Both the position numbers and the translations under genes were made by a program. The notes beneath the pieces were generated by a model. That model searched no databases. It saw nothing but the letters and a program-made list of their open reading frames with translations, and had not been told where the DNA came from. A stretch of DNA of 64,000 bases from Lacinutrix sp. C3R15. GTDB lineage: Bacteria; Bacteroidota; Bacteroidia; Flavobacteriales; Flavobacteriaceae. Shown here piece after piece: positions 1 to 8,332 of the stretch. Positions within the stretch are counted from its first letter, which is position 1. Each line of letters opens with the position of its first letter. The stretch covers positions 310,001 through 374,000 of the forward strand of contig NZ_JAHKPZ010000015.1 in NCBI RefSeq assembly GCF_018860825.1, in the 5' to 3' direction.

Positions 1-225
1 GGCACAAAGTAGTTAAGCATTAATAGTATAGGTGTAAAAAAGGGAGTGCCTATCTAGATGGTTTGTTTACATTGTGCTATAAACGTATACAGTACAGAAT
101 AAGTATTCTTTAATAGATGCAGTTTTGTTTTCTAAGCTATTATTTTCTTGTAGATGTAAACCATTACACGTACATTGGGAGTATTAATTTTTTAGATAAA
201 ATTAATTAAAGCCTACTTGTACTTT

Positions 226-1101
226 ATGACCAACTTTTTATTTCTACTACAAACAAGCACTGAAAATCCTGCGTCTATAAAAATATTTACCGTTTTTTTT
301 ATTGTATTTGGCGTTTTAGTAATTGGTAGAGGCTTATTTAAATTTGTAGAAGGTTTTTATGTAGATTTTATTGCTAAAAAGCCTTTGTTTAGGCATTTGT
401 ATTTGTTTACTAATGACCTGAATTCAAATCAAAAAAGAATATTAGAAAAGCAATTTAATTTTTATACGCGCTTAGATAGTAAGCAACAAAAGTATTTTAG
501 GCATCGTGTCTATAAATTTATATCTCATGTAGAATTTACCGGAAAGGAAGGTCTAGAAATAAATGATGAAAAGAAAACACTAGTAGCAGCAACTGCTATA
601 ATGCTTACTTTTGGGTATCGTGATTATGCCATTAACTTGGTAGACAAAATATTAATTTATCCCACTGTTTTTTATTCTAATCTAGATAAAAACTATCATA
701 AAGGGCATTTTAATCCAGGATACAGAGCTGTAATATTATCCTGGGAAGATTTTGTACATGGACACAAAATAAAAGACGATAACTTAAATCTTGGCATTCA
801 TGAATTTGTACATGCACTACATTTAAGCTATCTAAGCTCTAAAAATAATAATGATATTAGTGCACATATTTTTACTAGTAGTTTAGAAGCGTTACATGCC
901 TATATACAATCAAAAGTAAATCTTAGATTAAAGATGGAAAATTCAAAGTATTTTAGAAGCTATGCTTTTAAAAATGATTTTGAATTTACAGCAGTAATCA
1001 TCGAGAATTTTATTGAAACTCCAAATGAATTTAAAGCCCAATTTCCTAATGTTTATAGGCATGTAAAGCAAATGCTGAACTTTAATTTTACTGGCTATTA
1101 A
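226..1101 (+). CDS. MtfA-like (M90) zinc metallopeptidase, membrane-anchored
   Basis: This is a predicted zinc peptidase of the MtfA family (peptidase M90). An HEFVH motif (His192, Glu193, His196) gives two zinc ligands and the catalytic Glu. A downstream EFTAVIIENF segment matches the family region that supplies the third ligand. A hydrophobic stretch at about residues 18-38 suggests an N-terminal membrane anchor with the catalytic domain in the cytoplasm. In E. coli MtfA acts on the Mlc repressor; no Mlc is known here, so the substrate is unknown. I chose the ATG at 226; an in-frame TTG at 217 would add three residues. The gene converges with rpe and their 3' ends overlap by four bases. Confidence 0.85.
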   Translation: MTNFLFLLQTSTENPASIKIFTVFFIVFGVLVIGRGLFKFVEGFYVDFIAKKPLFRHLYLFTNDLNSNQKRILEKQFNFYTRLDSKQQKYFRHRVYKFISHVEFTGKEGLEINDEKKTLVAATAIMLTFGYRDYAINLVDKILIYPTVFYSNLDKNYHKGHFNPGYRAVILSWEDFVHGHKIKDDNLNLGIHEFVHALHLSYLSSKNNNDISAHIFTSSLEALHAYIQSKVNLRLKMENSKYFRSYAFKNDFEFTAVIIENFIETPNEFKAQFPNVYRHVKQMLNFNFTGY

Positions 1102-1760
1102 GAATTAGCAAGTTTCTTTAAATTAGCAATAGTAGCAGTTTGGTTTTCGCTTTTAAAAACATGACTTCCTGCAACAAAAACATCTGCACCAGCTTTTACT
1201 AGTTTTTCTATGTTTTTGTCTGTTACACCTCCATCAATTTCAATTCTGGTATCTAAACCTTGGTCGTCAATCATTTTTCTGAGTTTCTTAACTCTGGCGT
1301 AGGTCATTTCTTCAAATTTCTGGCCACCAAACCCTGGGTTTATAGACATTAATAAAACCATATAGCATTTAGGTAAAATGTCTTCTAGAACCGAAACAGG
1401 AGTAGTTAAGTTTAAAACCACACCAGCTTTACAACCAGCATCTTCAATTTGTGTAAGCGTTCTATGTAAATGCACTGTAGATTCATGATGCACGGTAATA
1501 ATATCTGCACCTACTTTAGCAAATTCTTCAATATAACGCTCTGGTTTTTCAATCATTAAATGCACGTCTAAAGGTTTTGTTGCATGTTTTTTAATAGCTG
1601 CAATTACAGGCATTCCGTAAGATATGTTAGGTACAAAATGACCATCCATTACGTCAATATGAAACCAATCGGCATCACTATTATTAACCATTTCTGTATC
1701 GCGTTGTAAGTTGCCAAAATCTGCGGCAAGCATTGAAGGTGCTATTAATTTAGTAGCCAT
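1098..1760 (-). CDS. rpe: Ribulose-phosphate 3-epimerase
   Basis: It interconverts ribulose 5-phosphate and xylulose 5-phosphate in the cytoplasmic pentose phosphate pathway. The 220-residue length is typical of this TIM-barrel family. Visible family motifs are IAPSMLAADF at the N-terminus, HIDVMDGHFVPN (metal and catalytic Asp), DVHLMI, the phosphate-binding SINPGFGGQKF, and IEIDGGV with the second catalytic Asp. The 3' end overlaps that of the convergent MtfA-like gene by four bases. A BLUF protein and rpoD lie upstream on the same strand, but the 44-base gap to the BLUF gene shows no terminator, so co-transcription with it is possible. Confidence 0.97.
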   Translation of the reverse strand: MATKLIAPSMLAADFGNLQRDTEMVNNSDADWFHIDVMDGHFVPNISYGMPVIAAIKKHATKPLDVHLMIEKPERYIEEFAKVGADIITVHHESTVHLHRTLTQIEDAGCKAGVVLNLTTPVSVLEDILPKCYMVLLMSINPGFGGQKFEEMTYARVKKLRKMIDDQGLDTRIEIDGGVTDKNIEKLVKAGADVFVAGSHVFKSENQTATIANLKKLANS

Positions 1761-1804
1761 TTTTAATTGTTTTTGTGTTGTTTGCGCAAAGCTAGTGTTT
1801 TTTA

Positions 1805-2212
1805 TTATTTAGGGCTTAATAGCTCTTCAATAATTTGCGAAAATAAGGAGCTGTTTTCTATTTCATTGTGTTCTAAATTAGCAACGTAAGTTTGTAAACC
1901 ATAAAGCGCATCTATATGATCTATAACCGCATAACCAGTATCAAAGCCTTTAAAGCTTAGGGCAGAAATAGGTTTGTTTAAAAGTTCTACAATGTTAGAG
2001 TGCCTAGAGTCTTTTTTTATTTTTTCAAAAAGCATATCTAAAAGAATAGCTTCGCCTTCTAAAATTTGAAAAAATGTATCCTTTTTTTTAACTAAAACAC
2101 CTGTAATGTTTTTGCTATTATTGTTGGTTTGTGTTTGGTTAAATAATATTTCAAAATCCATTATTTTTAGTGTGGATTTGATCTTGCTTTTATACGATAT
2201 AGTTTTTAACAT
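1805..2212 (-). CDS. Stand-alone BLUF-domain (blue-light, FAD) protein with altered switch residues
   Basis: This is a short protein of 135 residues consisting almost only of a BLUF fold, which binds FAD and senses blue light. Tyr7, Asn31 and Gln49 match Tyr21, Asn45 and Gln63 of AppA with exactly the same spacing. The FFQILEG and DSRHSNIVELL segments are also typical. However, the positions equivalent to AppA Trp104 and Met106 are Phe90 and Thr92, and the usual Arg before the conserved Asn is missing. The photocycle may therefore be altered, or the domain may have drifted. No output domain is fused, so it would act through a partner. It lies 3' of rpoD, separated by a hairpin. Confidence 0.8.
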   Translation of the reverse strand: MLKTISYKSKIKSTLKIMDFEILFNQTQTNNNSKNITGVLVKKKDTFFQILEGEAILLDMLFEKIKKDSRHSNIVELLNKPISALSFKGFDTGYAVIDHIDALYGLQTYVANLEHNEIENSSLFSQIIEELLSPK

Positions 2213-2274
2213 GTTTCAATGTAATACTATTTTTTAAAACATTCATCAAGTAGTAGAAAAGGGTATAAATGAAT

Positions 2275-2301
2275 GAACCCAGAGTAATCAGCTCTGGGTT
2301 C
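2275..2301 (-). terminator. Hairpin after rpoD
   Basis: A perfect 10-bp inverted repeat (GAACCCAGAG and CTCTGGGTTC) with a seven-base loop lies between the end of rpoD and the start of the BLUF gene. The T-run after it is weak on the minus strand, so it may stabilise the rpoD 3' end rather than be an efficient terminator. Confidence 0.5.
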
Positions 2302-2395
2302 TTTCATCAATCAAAAAACGAACAGTTATGAAATACTCAATCTCTTAAGTATAAACTGTTTGTTACTGTAATTTAGTTGTAATTATAATAAACTA

Positions 2396-3259
2396 CTATC
2401 CTAAATAAGTTTTTAATATTTTACTTCTAGACGTATGTTTTAATCTACGTATTGCTTTTTCTTTAATTTGTCTTACACGCTCACGAGTTAAATCAAAGGT
2501 TTCTCCAATTTCTTCTAAAGTCATAGGGTGTTGGTTTCCTAAACCAAAGTATAATCTAATAACGTCTGCTTCACGAGGTGTTAGTGTTTCTAAGGCACGT
2601 TCAATCTCTGTACGTAAAGACTCGTGTAATAAATCTTTATCAGGATTTGGTGACTCACCAGAGTTTAATACATCATATAAGTTAGAATCTTCACCTTCTA
2701 CTAAAGGCGCATCCATACTTACGTGACGACCAGAATTTTTCATAGACTCCTTAACATCGTTAATAGTCATGTCTAATTCTTTTGCAATTTCCTCTGCACT
2801 TGGTGGTCTTTCATGTGCTTGTTCTAAAAAGGCAAACGTTTTATTAATTTTGTTAATAGAACCAATTTTGTTTAAAGGTAAACGTACAATTCTAGATTGT
2901 TCTGCTAATGCCTGTAAAATAGATTGTCTAATCCACCAAACAGCATAAGATATAAATTTAAAACCACGAGTTTCATCAAAACGCTGTGCTGCTTTAATAA
3001 GACCTAAATTTCCTTCATTAATTAAATCTGGTAATGTTAAACCTTGGTTTTGGTATTGCTTAGCTACAGATACAACGAAACGTAAATTAGCCTTTGTCAA
3101 TTTCTCTAAAGCAACTTGATCACCTGCTTTAATACGTTGTGCTAATTCTACTTCTTCGTCTGCTGTAATTAAGTCAACTTTACCAATTTCTTGTAAATAT
3201 TTGTCTAATGAAGCGGTTTCTCTATTGGTAACCTGCTTGGTAATTTTAAGTTGTCTCAT
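2396..3259 (-). CDS. rpoD: Primary RNA polymerase sigma factor (RpoD/SigA)
   Basis: This is the housekeeping sigma factor, which directs RNA polymerase to most promoters. The 287 residues hold region 1.2 (about 17-45), regions 2.1-2.4 with the [23 protein letters not shown] core helix (about 90-130), region 3, and region 4 ending in [26 protein letters not shown]. Region 1.1 is absent, as usual for the short Bacteroidota housekeeping sigma. This sigma recognises TTG/TAnnTTTG rather than the E. coli consensus, and boxes of this form occur upstream of many genes in the window. A GCGTTA-bounded repeat sits in its upstream region. Confidence 0.97.
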   Translation of the reverse strand: MRQLKITKQVTNRETASLDKYLQEIGKVDLITADEEVELAQRIKAGDQVALEKLTKANLRFVVSVAKQYQNQGLTLPDLINEGNLGLIKAAQRFDETRGFKFISYAVWWIRQSILQALAEQSRIVRLPLNKIGSINKINKTFAFLEQAHERPPSAEEIAKELDMTINDVKESMKNSGRHVSMDAPLVEGEDSNLYDVLNSGESPNPDKDLLHESLRTEIERALETLTPREADVIRLYFGLGNQHPMTLEEIGETFDLTRERVRQIKEKAIRRLKHTSRSKILKTYLG

Positions 3260-3358
3260 CTAATGTTCTCGTGTAAAATTTGTGTGAATAAAACGTTCTA
3301 TATAGTTATACGTAGAAAGAGAAGAAAATGTTACAAAAAACTTTACTTTATTTTTTTT

Positions 3359-3496
3359 GCGTTACTTTTTGCATGTATCTGCTAAGTTATAGCATTAGAA
3401 TAAAGTAGTGTACAAAACCTTATAAGTAGCAAAAAGTCAGGCTCTCACTACTCGCTCTCTTTGAGGAGCTCAAACATGTCGTTCCATCCTTAACGC
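3359..3496. repeat. GCGTTA-bounded intergenic repeat, copy 1 (upstream of rpoD)
   Basis: This is the main content of the 316-base gap 3260-3575 between rpoD and proA. It begins GCGTTA (3359) and ends TAACGC (3491-3496). An inner inverted repeat CTTTTTGC (3365-3372) / GCAAAAAG (3429-3436) and a small hairpin TTTGAG-GAG-CTCAAA (3460-3474) lie inside. Read on the minus strand from 3496 to about 3435 it aligns with the copy at 12218-12290: 13 of the first 14 bases agree, and so does the GAGAGCCyGAC end. It is richer in GC than its surroundings. I see no exact TAnnTTTG box for rpoD in this gap. Confidence 0.6.
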
Positions 3497-3575
3497 GCTT
3501 ACTCGGTTGGCTTACTCAAAATGTAAACACAGGCGTTTTAATAGCTAAAGCCTAACTAATAACATTTTTTTTAAA

Positions 3576-4781
3576 TTAGATATTGGTTCTAATATGGCCA
3601 TCGCCAAATACATAATATTTGTTTGTCACCAATTGTTTTAAACCTAATGGTCCACGATGGTGTAATTTATCGGTACTTATGGCTAATTCTGCACCAACTC
3701 CCATTTGTCCACCATCTGTAAATCTGGTAGAGGCATTGTGGTATACAGCAGCACTATCTACCTGTTGCATAAATTTTTCTGCTTGCTTGGTGTCTTCCGT
3801 TAAAATAGCTGCCGAATGACCTCCAGAGTATGTATTAATCATATTTATAGCAATATCTTCATTAGCAACTTCGGCAATTAATAGTTTCATTGCTAAAAAC
3901 TCTTCATACCAAATATCTTCAGTTTCCATTTTATTTTCATCAGGAAGAATGTTGCTTATTTTTTCATCTACCACTAAATCAACATGTAGTTTTTTTAAAA
4001 TAGTCTGCAGTTCTTTAACTTTCTTTTCGTAATCAGGAATAGCTTTGTCTATTAATACTTTATCTAAAGCATTACATCCAGAAATTTTATCGGTTTTTGC
4101 GTTAACAATAACCTTTATGGTTTTTAACCAATCGGCATCAGGAGCAACGTATAAAAAGTTATTTCCTCGTCCGCTTATTAATACAGCACAAGAAGCGTGA
4201 TCTTTAACAAATTTTATTAAACGCTCACCTCCTCTAGGTACTATTAAATCTATTTTCTCTGGTGGGTTTTTTAAGAATTCTTGTGTTTCTTCACGTTGTA
4301 AATGTAATAGTTTTATCCAATCTTTAGAAAGGCCGTTTTCTTCTAATGCTTCGTGCCAGCATTTTTCAAGAATAAGATTACTGTTTATGGCTTCTTTACC
4401 ACCTTTTAGTAATATTTTATTATTGGCTTTAAAGGCTAAAACAGCAGCTTCAATAGTTACATCTGGTCTAGATTCATAAATAATCATGATGGTACCAAAA
4501 GGAGCGCTTTTGTTTTCAATTTTTAAACCACTATCTAGTGTGATACTTGAAATAACCTGTTGCACAGGGTCTTCTTGATTTTTAACCTCTTCAATAGCGT
4601 TAATCATGCCATTAACTTTAGCTTCATCAACAATAAGCCTGTCGTATAATGCTTTGTCGTCTTTACTAAAAGCATCTAAATCTTTTTTGTTTGCTGTTAT
4701 AATGTTACTGCGTTCTCTTTTAATAATTTTCATCATCGATTGCAGTACTTTATTTTTAATTTCGGTATTTAATAATTTCAT
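3576..4781 (-). CDS. proA: Gamma-glutamyl phosphate reductase (proline synthesis step 2)
   Basis: It reduces gamma-glutamyl phosphate with NADPH to glutamate 5-semialdehyde in the cytoplasm. At 401 residues it has the aldehyde-dehydrogenase-like fold. The catalytic Cys lies in SGCNALDKVLID, and the conserved tail HHRGPLGLKQLVTNKYY is present. It is the last gene of proC-proB-proA and starts nine bases after proB ends, so it is almost certainly co-transcribed. The repeat element lies downstream. Confidence 0.97.
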   Translation of the reverse strand: MKLLNTEIKNKVLQSMMKIIKRERSNIITANKKDLDAFSKDDKALYDRLIVDEAKVNGMINAIEEVKNQEDPVQQVISSITLDSGLKIENKSAPFGTIMIIYESRPDVTIEAAVLAFKANNKILLKGGKEAINSNLILEKCWHEALEENGLSKDWIKLLHLQREETQEFLKNPPEKIDLIVPRGGERLIKFVKDHASCAVLISGRGNNFLYVAPDADWLKTIKVIVNAKTDKISGCNALDKVLIDKAIPDYEKKVKELQTILKKLHVDLVVDEKISNILPDENKMETEDIWYEEFLAMKLLIAEVANEDIAINMINTYSGGHSAAILTEDTKQAEKFMQQVDSAAVYHNASTRFTDGGQMGVGAELAISTDKLHHRGPLGLKQLVTNKYYVFGDGHIRTNI

Positions 4782-4790
4782 AATAATTTT

Positions 4791-5567
4791 TTAGTGAATA
4801 AATTTTGTTCCCACTTTTTTATTGTCAATAATATCAACAATAACATTTTTACGTTTACCATTGGCAATGTAAGTAGGAATATCTCTTTTTGCTGTGCCTT
4901 TGGCAATTTTAAGCTTTGAAGCCATACCTCCACGTCCTTCGCCTTCTTTTTTGTTATTAGCTTGCACGTATTGTTCTACATTTTGGTCTACGGTTACTTC
5001 TGTAAGCTTTTTAGAATTTTCATCATCTGGGTGTCCAGTATACAGACCGTCTGTATCTGATAAAATGATTAATCGGTCGGCATCTAATAATTTAGCAACC
5101 AAACTAGCTAGCTCATCGTTATCTGAAAACATAGACATGGTAAGAGATACTGCATCATCTTCATTGGCAATAGGTACTACTCCTTCAGCGAGTAAACCTT
5201 CATAGCAATTAATCATGTTTTCACGATGTTTTCCTTCGTCAAAATCTCTTTTTGTAGCCAATACTTGTCCGCAGCGCATACCATAATCGTAAAAAATACT
5301 ATAATAATGACGCATCATACGTGGTTGCCCTACAGAAGAGTATACTTGTCTACGAACAGCTATGTCTTTTATATCTGTTTCTCCAAGTACTTCTTTTCCT
5401 GCAATTGCAGCACCAGAGGATACTAAGATTACCTGAATGTCACGTTCGTATAATTCTGCAATTTGCCTAACTAACTCTCTAAGAACAGGTCCTAAAATTC
5501 TATTATCTTTATTGGTAAGTACATTGGTACCTACTTTTACTACTATTCGTTTTATATCGTTATCCAT
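4791..5567 (-). CDS. proB: Glutamate 5-kinase, short form without PUA domain
   Basis: It phosphorylates glutamate to gamma-glutamyl phosphate, the committed step of proline synthesis. The 258 residues cover only the amino-acid-kinase domain: VKVGTNVLTN for phosphate binding, SSGAAIAG, NEDDAVS, SDTDGLYTGHP and GRGGMASKLKIAKG. The C-terminal PUA domain of the roughly 370-residue E. coli enzyme is missing, as in several other bacterial lineages. Feedback inhibition by proline resides in the kinase domain, so regulation may be kept. It is three bases downstream of proC and nine upstream of proA. Confidence 0.96.
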   Translation of the reverse strand: MDNDIKRIVVKVGTNVLTNKDNRILGPVLRELVRQIAELYERDIQVILVSSGAAIAGKEVLGETDIKDIAVRRQVYSSVGQPRMMRHYYSIFYDYGMRCGQVLATKRDFDEGKHRENMINCYEGLLAEGVVPIANEDDAVSLTMSMFSDNDELASLVAKLLDADRLIILSDTDGLYTGHPDDENSKKLTEVTVDQNVEQYVQANNKKEGEGRGGMASKLKIAKGTAKRDIPTYIANGKRKNVIVDIIDNKKVGTKFIH

Positions 5568-5570
5568 AAA

Positions 5571-6377
5571 TTATTTTTCTTCTCCTAATTCTACAGCTCT
5601 ATCAAATGCGGCATAAGCGGCGTCTTGAATAAGCTGTTTTACATTATTATCATCCATGGAGTCTATTGCTGCCTGTGTAGTTCCTCCTTTAGAGGCTACT
5701 CGGTTTATCCATGATTCTGGTGAAATATCCGATTGGTTAAACAGTTCAATAGCACCTTCAAAAGTATTACTTACTAATACTTTAGAGTCGTAGTCTGAAA
5801 AGCCCATTTTTAGAGCAGCATCCATCATAGATTGCATAAAGTAAAACACGTATGCTGGTCCGCTTCCAGAAATTCCTGTAGAAGCATCAATGAATTTTTC
5901 GGTTTTTACATATATAGAAGTTCCTGTAGTACTTAATAGGTTTCTAACCATAATAAGTTCTACTTTAGAAACCGCTTCAGAATCTGTGTAAGAGGTAACC
6001 CCTTTACCAACCTTTGCAGGTAAATTAGGCATTGCTCTTACTATTTTTTTTGCTCCAAGTTGTTGTGCAATAGTTTGAATAGTAACACCAGCCATTAACG
6101 ATACAAATAATTGTTGCTCGTTAATAAACGGTTTCATGTTTTTAAATAGTGCTTCGCTGTGGTATGGTTTTACAGCTATAAAAATGATGTCTGCCTTTGG
6201 TAAACAATTTTCTAAGTTATCAAAAACAGTAAATTGTGGTTGTTTGCTTAATGTTGTAATCTTTTCAGGATCTGTATCAAATATCATTAAGTTTTGGCTT
6301 CCTAATAATGGCGATTTTGCCATTCCTTCAGAATACGTTAAACCCATATTTCCAGCTCCAATTACTAATACTTTCAT
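5571..6377 (-). CDS. proC: Pyrroline-5-carboxylate reductase
   Basis: It carries out the last step of proline synthesis, NAD(P)H-dependent reduction of pyrroline 5-carboxylate. An N-terminal Rossmann motif, VIGAGNMGLTYSEGM, is followed by IIFIAVKP. The C-terminal dimer domain contains GISGSGPAYVFYFMQSMMDAA and VASKGGTTQAAIDSM. The 268-residue length is normal. It is the first gene of the proCBA operon, so transcription should begin in the 300-base gap 6378-6677. I see no clear TAnnTTTG box for it there. Confidence 0.96.
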   Translation of the reverse strand: MKVLVIGAGNMGLTYSEGMAKSPLLGSQNLMIFDTDPEKITTLSKQPQFTVFDNLENCLPKADIIFIAVKPYHSEALFKNMKPFINEQQLFVSLMAGVTIQTIAQQLGAKKIVRAMPNLPAKVGKGVTSYTDSEAVSKVELIMVRNLLSTTGTSIYVKTEKFIDASTGISGSGPAYVFYFMQSMMDAALKMGFSDYDSKVLVSNTFEGAIELFNQSDISPESWINRVASKGGTTQAAIDSMDDNNVKQLIQDAAYAAFDRAVELGEEK

Positions 6378-6677
6378 GTTTTATATATATTGTTTGGTCT
6401 TAATTACCACAAGGACTATACATAAGTGCCAAAACGAAGTATGGATTTAAAGAATTGCGAGATTCTAAATAAAAATGCGTAAAATATTGAGATATAATAG
6501 GTATATAGCTATTTGTTTGTGAAAGTGAAAATTTAAAAAAAGCACATAATTAGAGAGCTGACATGCTGTCGGTGACAATTTGGGGGATTTGCATAAAAAA
6601 AGACTTCAAAATTACATACTATACACAATTGTAGTAGTTAAATATTGAAGTCTTAAATTCTTAAAAAGGAAAGGAGT
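6378..6677. other. Intergenic region between proC and the glycosyltransferase
   Basis: These 300 bases hold the proC upstream region and the downstream terminator of the glycosyltransferase (6600-6654). A short hairpin GACA-TGC-TGTC lies near 6560. No credible ORF of more than about 13 codons was found. Confidence 0.5.
6600..6654 (-). terminator. Terminator of the GT2 glycosyltransferase
   Basis: A perfect 10-bp stem (AAGACTTCAA and TTGAAGTCTT) with a long 35-base loop is followed on the minus strand by a run of T. It fits an intrinsic terminator, although the loop is unusually long. Confidence 0.6.
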
Positions 6678-8102
6678 TTATTTTTTTTCAGGCAAACCAC
6701 GAGTTAACCAACCACTTCTACTAGCTGTTGCAATTGCATAAGGTGTAATCCAGAATAGACCAAAAGTATATAAAATACTGTAAGGGTATGCCCAAAAACC
6801 TTGTGTTGATTTATAGCGATTTGTAAAGAATGCTAATGAAAAAGTAGAAAGTATTAATATGCTAACTAAAGTAGAACCTAAGAAAAGTAAGGGATGTGTT
6901 AATACAAAGAATAACATAAAAAATAAAAAGGGATAGCTCATAATTAATCGAGCAGAGTGGCTAATAAATAATAGGCGAGTTCCTATTTTTTTACCAGATC
7001 TAAAGTTGGTGAAAACATATTTTGCCATTTCTAGATTTTCACGCACATTACTACGTCCCCAACGTATAAACATTTTGTATAAGCCTAAATACTCTTCAGG
7101 TACATTGGTATAGGCAACTGCATTTTTTTGAAACAGCACATGTTCTCCTTGTTTTAAAATCATATTGGTCATGGCTCGATCTTCACCAATATCTGAAGGA
7201 GTTCCCATAAAGGTTTGGTTTATCCATTGTGGTAAACATTTAGCAACTGCAGTACTTCTGTAAGCTGCTAGTGCTCCAGGTGTGCATAGTACAGAGTTTA
7301 AATTGCTTTCTGCAGAGCGTACAAATTCAAAACTCATTACAAAACTTACATCTAGCATTTTAGGAAGCATTTCTTTTTTATTATTTAAAACTCTAATGTT
7401 TCCTGCAACAGCACCACATTGTGGGTTGTTTACAAATGGGCTAACTAAATTTCTAAGTGTGTCTTCTGTAACTATAGAGTCACTGTCTACTGTAATAAAG
7501 ATCTCTCCTGTGCCAATATTAAAACCTCTGTATAAAGCATGACGCTTGCCTTTGTTTTTTGGTTGTTTAAGTATTTCTAATCTGTTGCCCAGTTTTTCTT
7601 TAGCGTCTAGCATCCATTTCCAGGTATCATCTAAACTGCCATCATCTATGGCTAAAAGTTGTAATTTATGTTCTGGATAATTACTTTTTGCTAAGCTCAT
7701 TAATGTATGCCATACTTGTTTTCCTTCATTATATGCAGGAACAATTACGGTACATGTTGGTAATTTATTGTCTGTTACAGATGCAACAGGTTTGTATTTT
7801 ATATAGTTATATGCTGTGTAAATAAAAAATAAGACCTTGTATGCAAATAAAGTAGTAGCAATAGCTATAAAGGTGAAGCCTAATGTAGACTCTTTTAAGA
7901 ATGCATTGAATTTTTCAAAGTCATTGTGAAAAATAGAGAAAAAATAAACACCTATTAAAATAAAGAAGAAGGTGCTTAATAGTACAATTCTGTTTTGTGG
8001 GTTTTGTGTTTTTCCGTTAGTATGTAATATAGAACTTAAAAGCTTGTTGGATTTTTTAGTTTTAGATTTTAATTTAGTGGCTTCGTGTAGTTTTGTTTGC
8101 AT
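6678..8102 (-). CDS. Membrane glycosyltransferase family 2 (hyaluronan/chitin-synthase-like)
   Basis: This processive-type inner-membrane glycosyltransferase probably makes or extends an exopolysaccharide. Two hydrophobic segments near residues 38-58 and 75-97 precede a GT2 catalytic domain with VIVPAYNEG, the nucleotide-sugar DDGS, the metal-binding DSDS, the acceptor-site GEDR and IRWGRSNVRE in place of the QxxRW motif. Three or more membrane helices follow near the C-terminus. The 474-residue layout resembles HasA, NodC and PgaC. No export or modification genes are adjacent, so the polymer cannot be named. It forms a single-gene unit with its own terminator. Confidence 0.88.
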   Translation of the reverse strand: MQTKLHEATKLKSKTKKSNKLLSSILHTNGKTQNPQNRIVLLSTFFFILIGVYFFSIFHNDFEKFNAFLKESTLGFTFIAIATTLFAYKVLFFIYTAYNYIKYKPVASVTDNKLPTCTVIVPAYNEGKQVWHTLMSLAKSNYPEHKLQLLAIDDGSLDDTWKWMLDAKEKLGNRLEILKQPKNKGKRHALYRGFNIGTGEIFITVDSDSIVTEDTLRNLVSPFVNNPQCGAVAGNIRVLNNKKEMLPKMLDVSFVMSFEFVRSAESNLNSVLCTPGALAAYRSTAVAKCLPQWINQTFMGTPSDIGEDRAMTNMILKQGEHVLFQKNAVAYTNVPEEYLGLYKMFIRWGRSNVRENLEMAKYVFTNFRSGKKIGTRLLFISHSARLIMSYPFLFFMLFFVLTHPLLFLGSTLVSILILSTFSLAFFTNRYKSTQGFWAYPYSILYTFGLFWITPYAIATASRSGWLTRGLPEKK

Positions 8103-8269
8103 AAATCTTGTTGTTAAGTTTTTACTTACAATAGGATTTACGTGTTAATTGTTTGTTTAGATGTTTGTGTTTTCTTTTTTAAGAAAATATTATGTTTTTA
8201 AAATATTAAGTGGTTGAAAATGCAGTATTTGTAATTTTGTTTTTTTATAAAAAATAAGTTGTAGAAAAT

Positions 8270-8307
8270 AACAAACCCAAATAGAAATACATCTACTTGG
8301 GTTTGTT
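8270..8307 (-). terminator. Terminator after pnp
   Basis: A perfect 11-bp stem (AACAAACCCAA and TTGGGTTTGTT) lies 26 bases beyond the pnp stop. A T-rich stretch follows on either strand, so it could work both ways. Confidence 0.6.
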
Positions 8308-8332
8308 TTTATAATTAAAGAAAATAATTTTC

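Noticed and set aside
1-225. A gene in the first 225 bases
   Set aside because: The stretch is AT-rich with stops in all frames and shows no recognisable end of an upstream gene.
3426-3550. GC-richer stretch as a remnant of a transferred gene
   Set aside because: It contains no protein-like frame and is explained by the repeat element shared with 12218-12290.
4606-5426. Open frames on the plus strand opposite proA and proB
   Set aside because: They lie wholly within well-conserved genes on the other strand and show no protein-like composition or promoter.
6558-6570. Short hairpin GACA-TGC-TGTC as a regulatory site
   Set aside because: A 4-bp stem is expected by chance at this length and nothing nearby supports a function.
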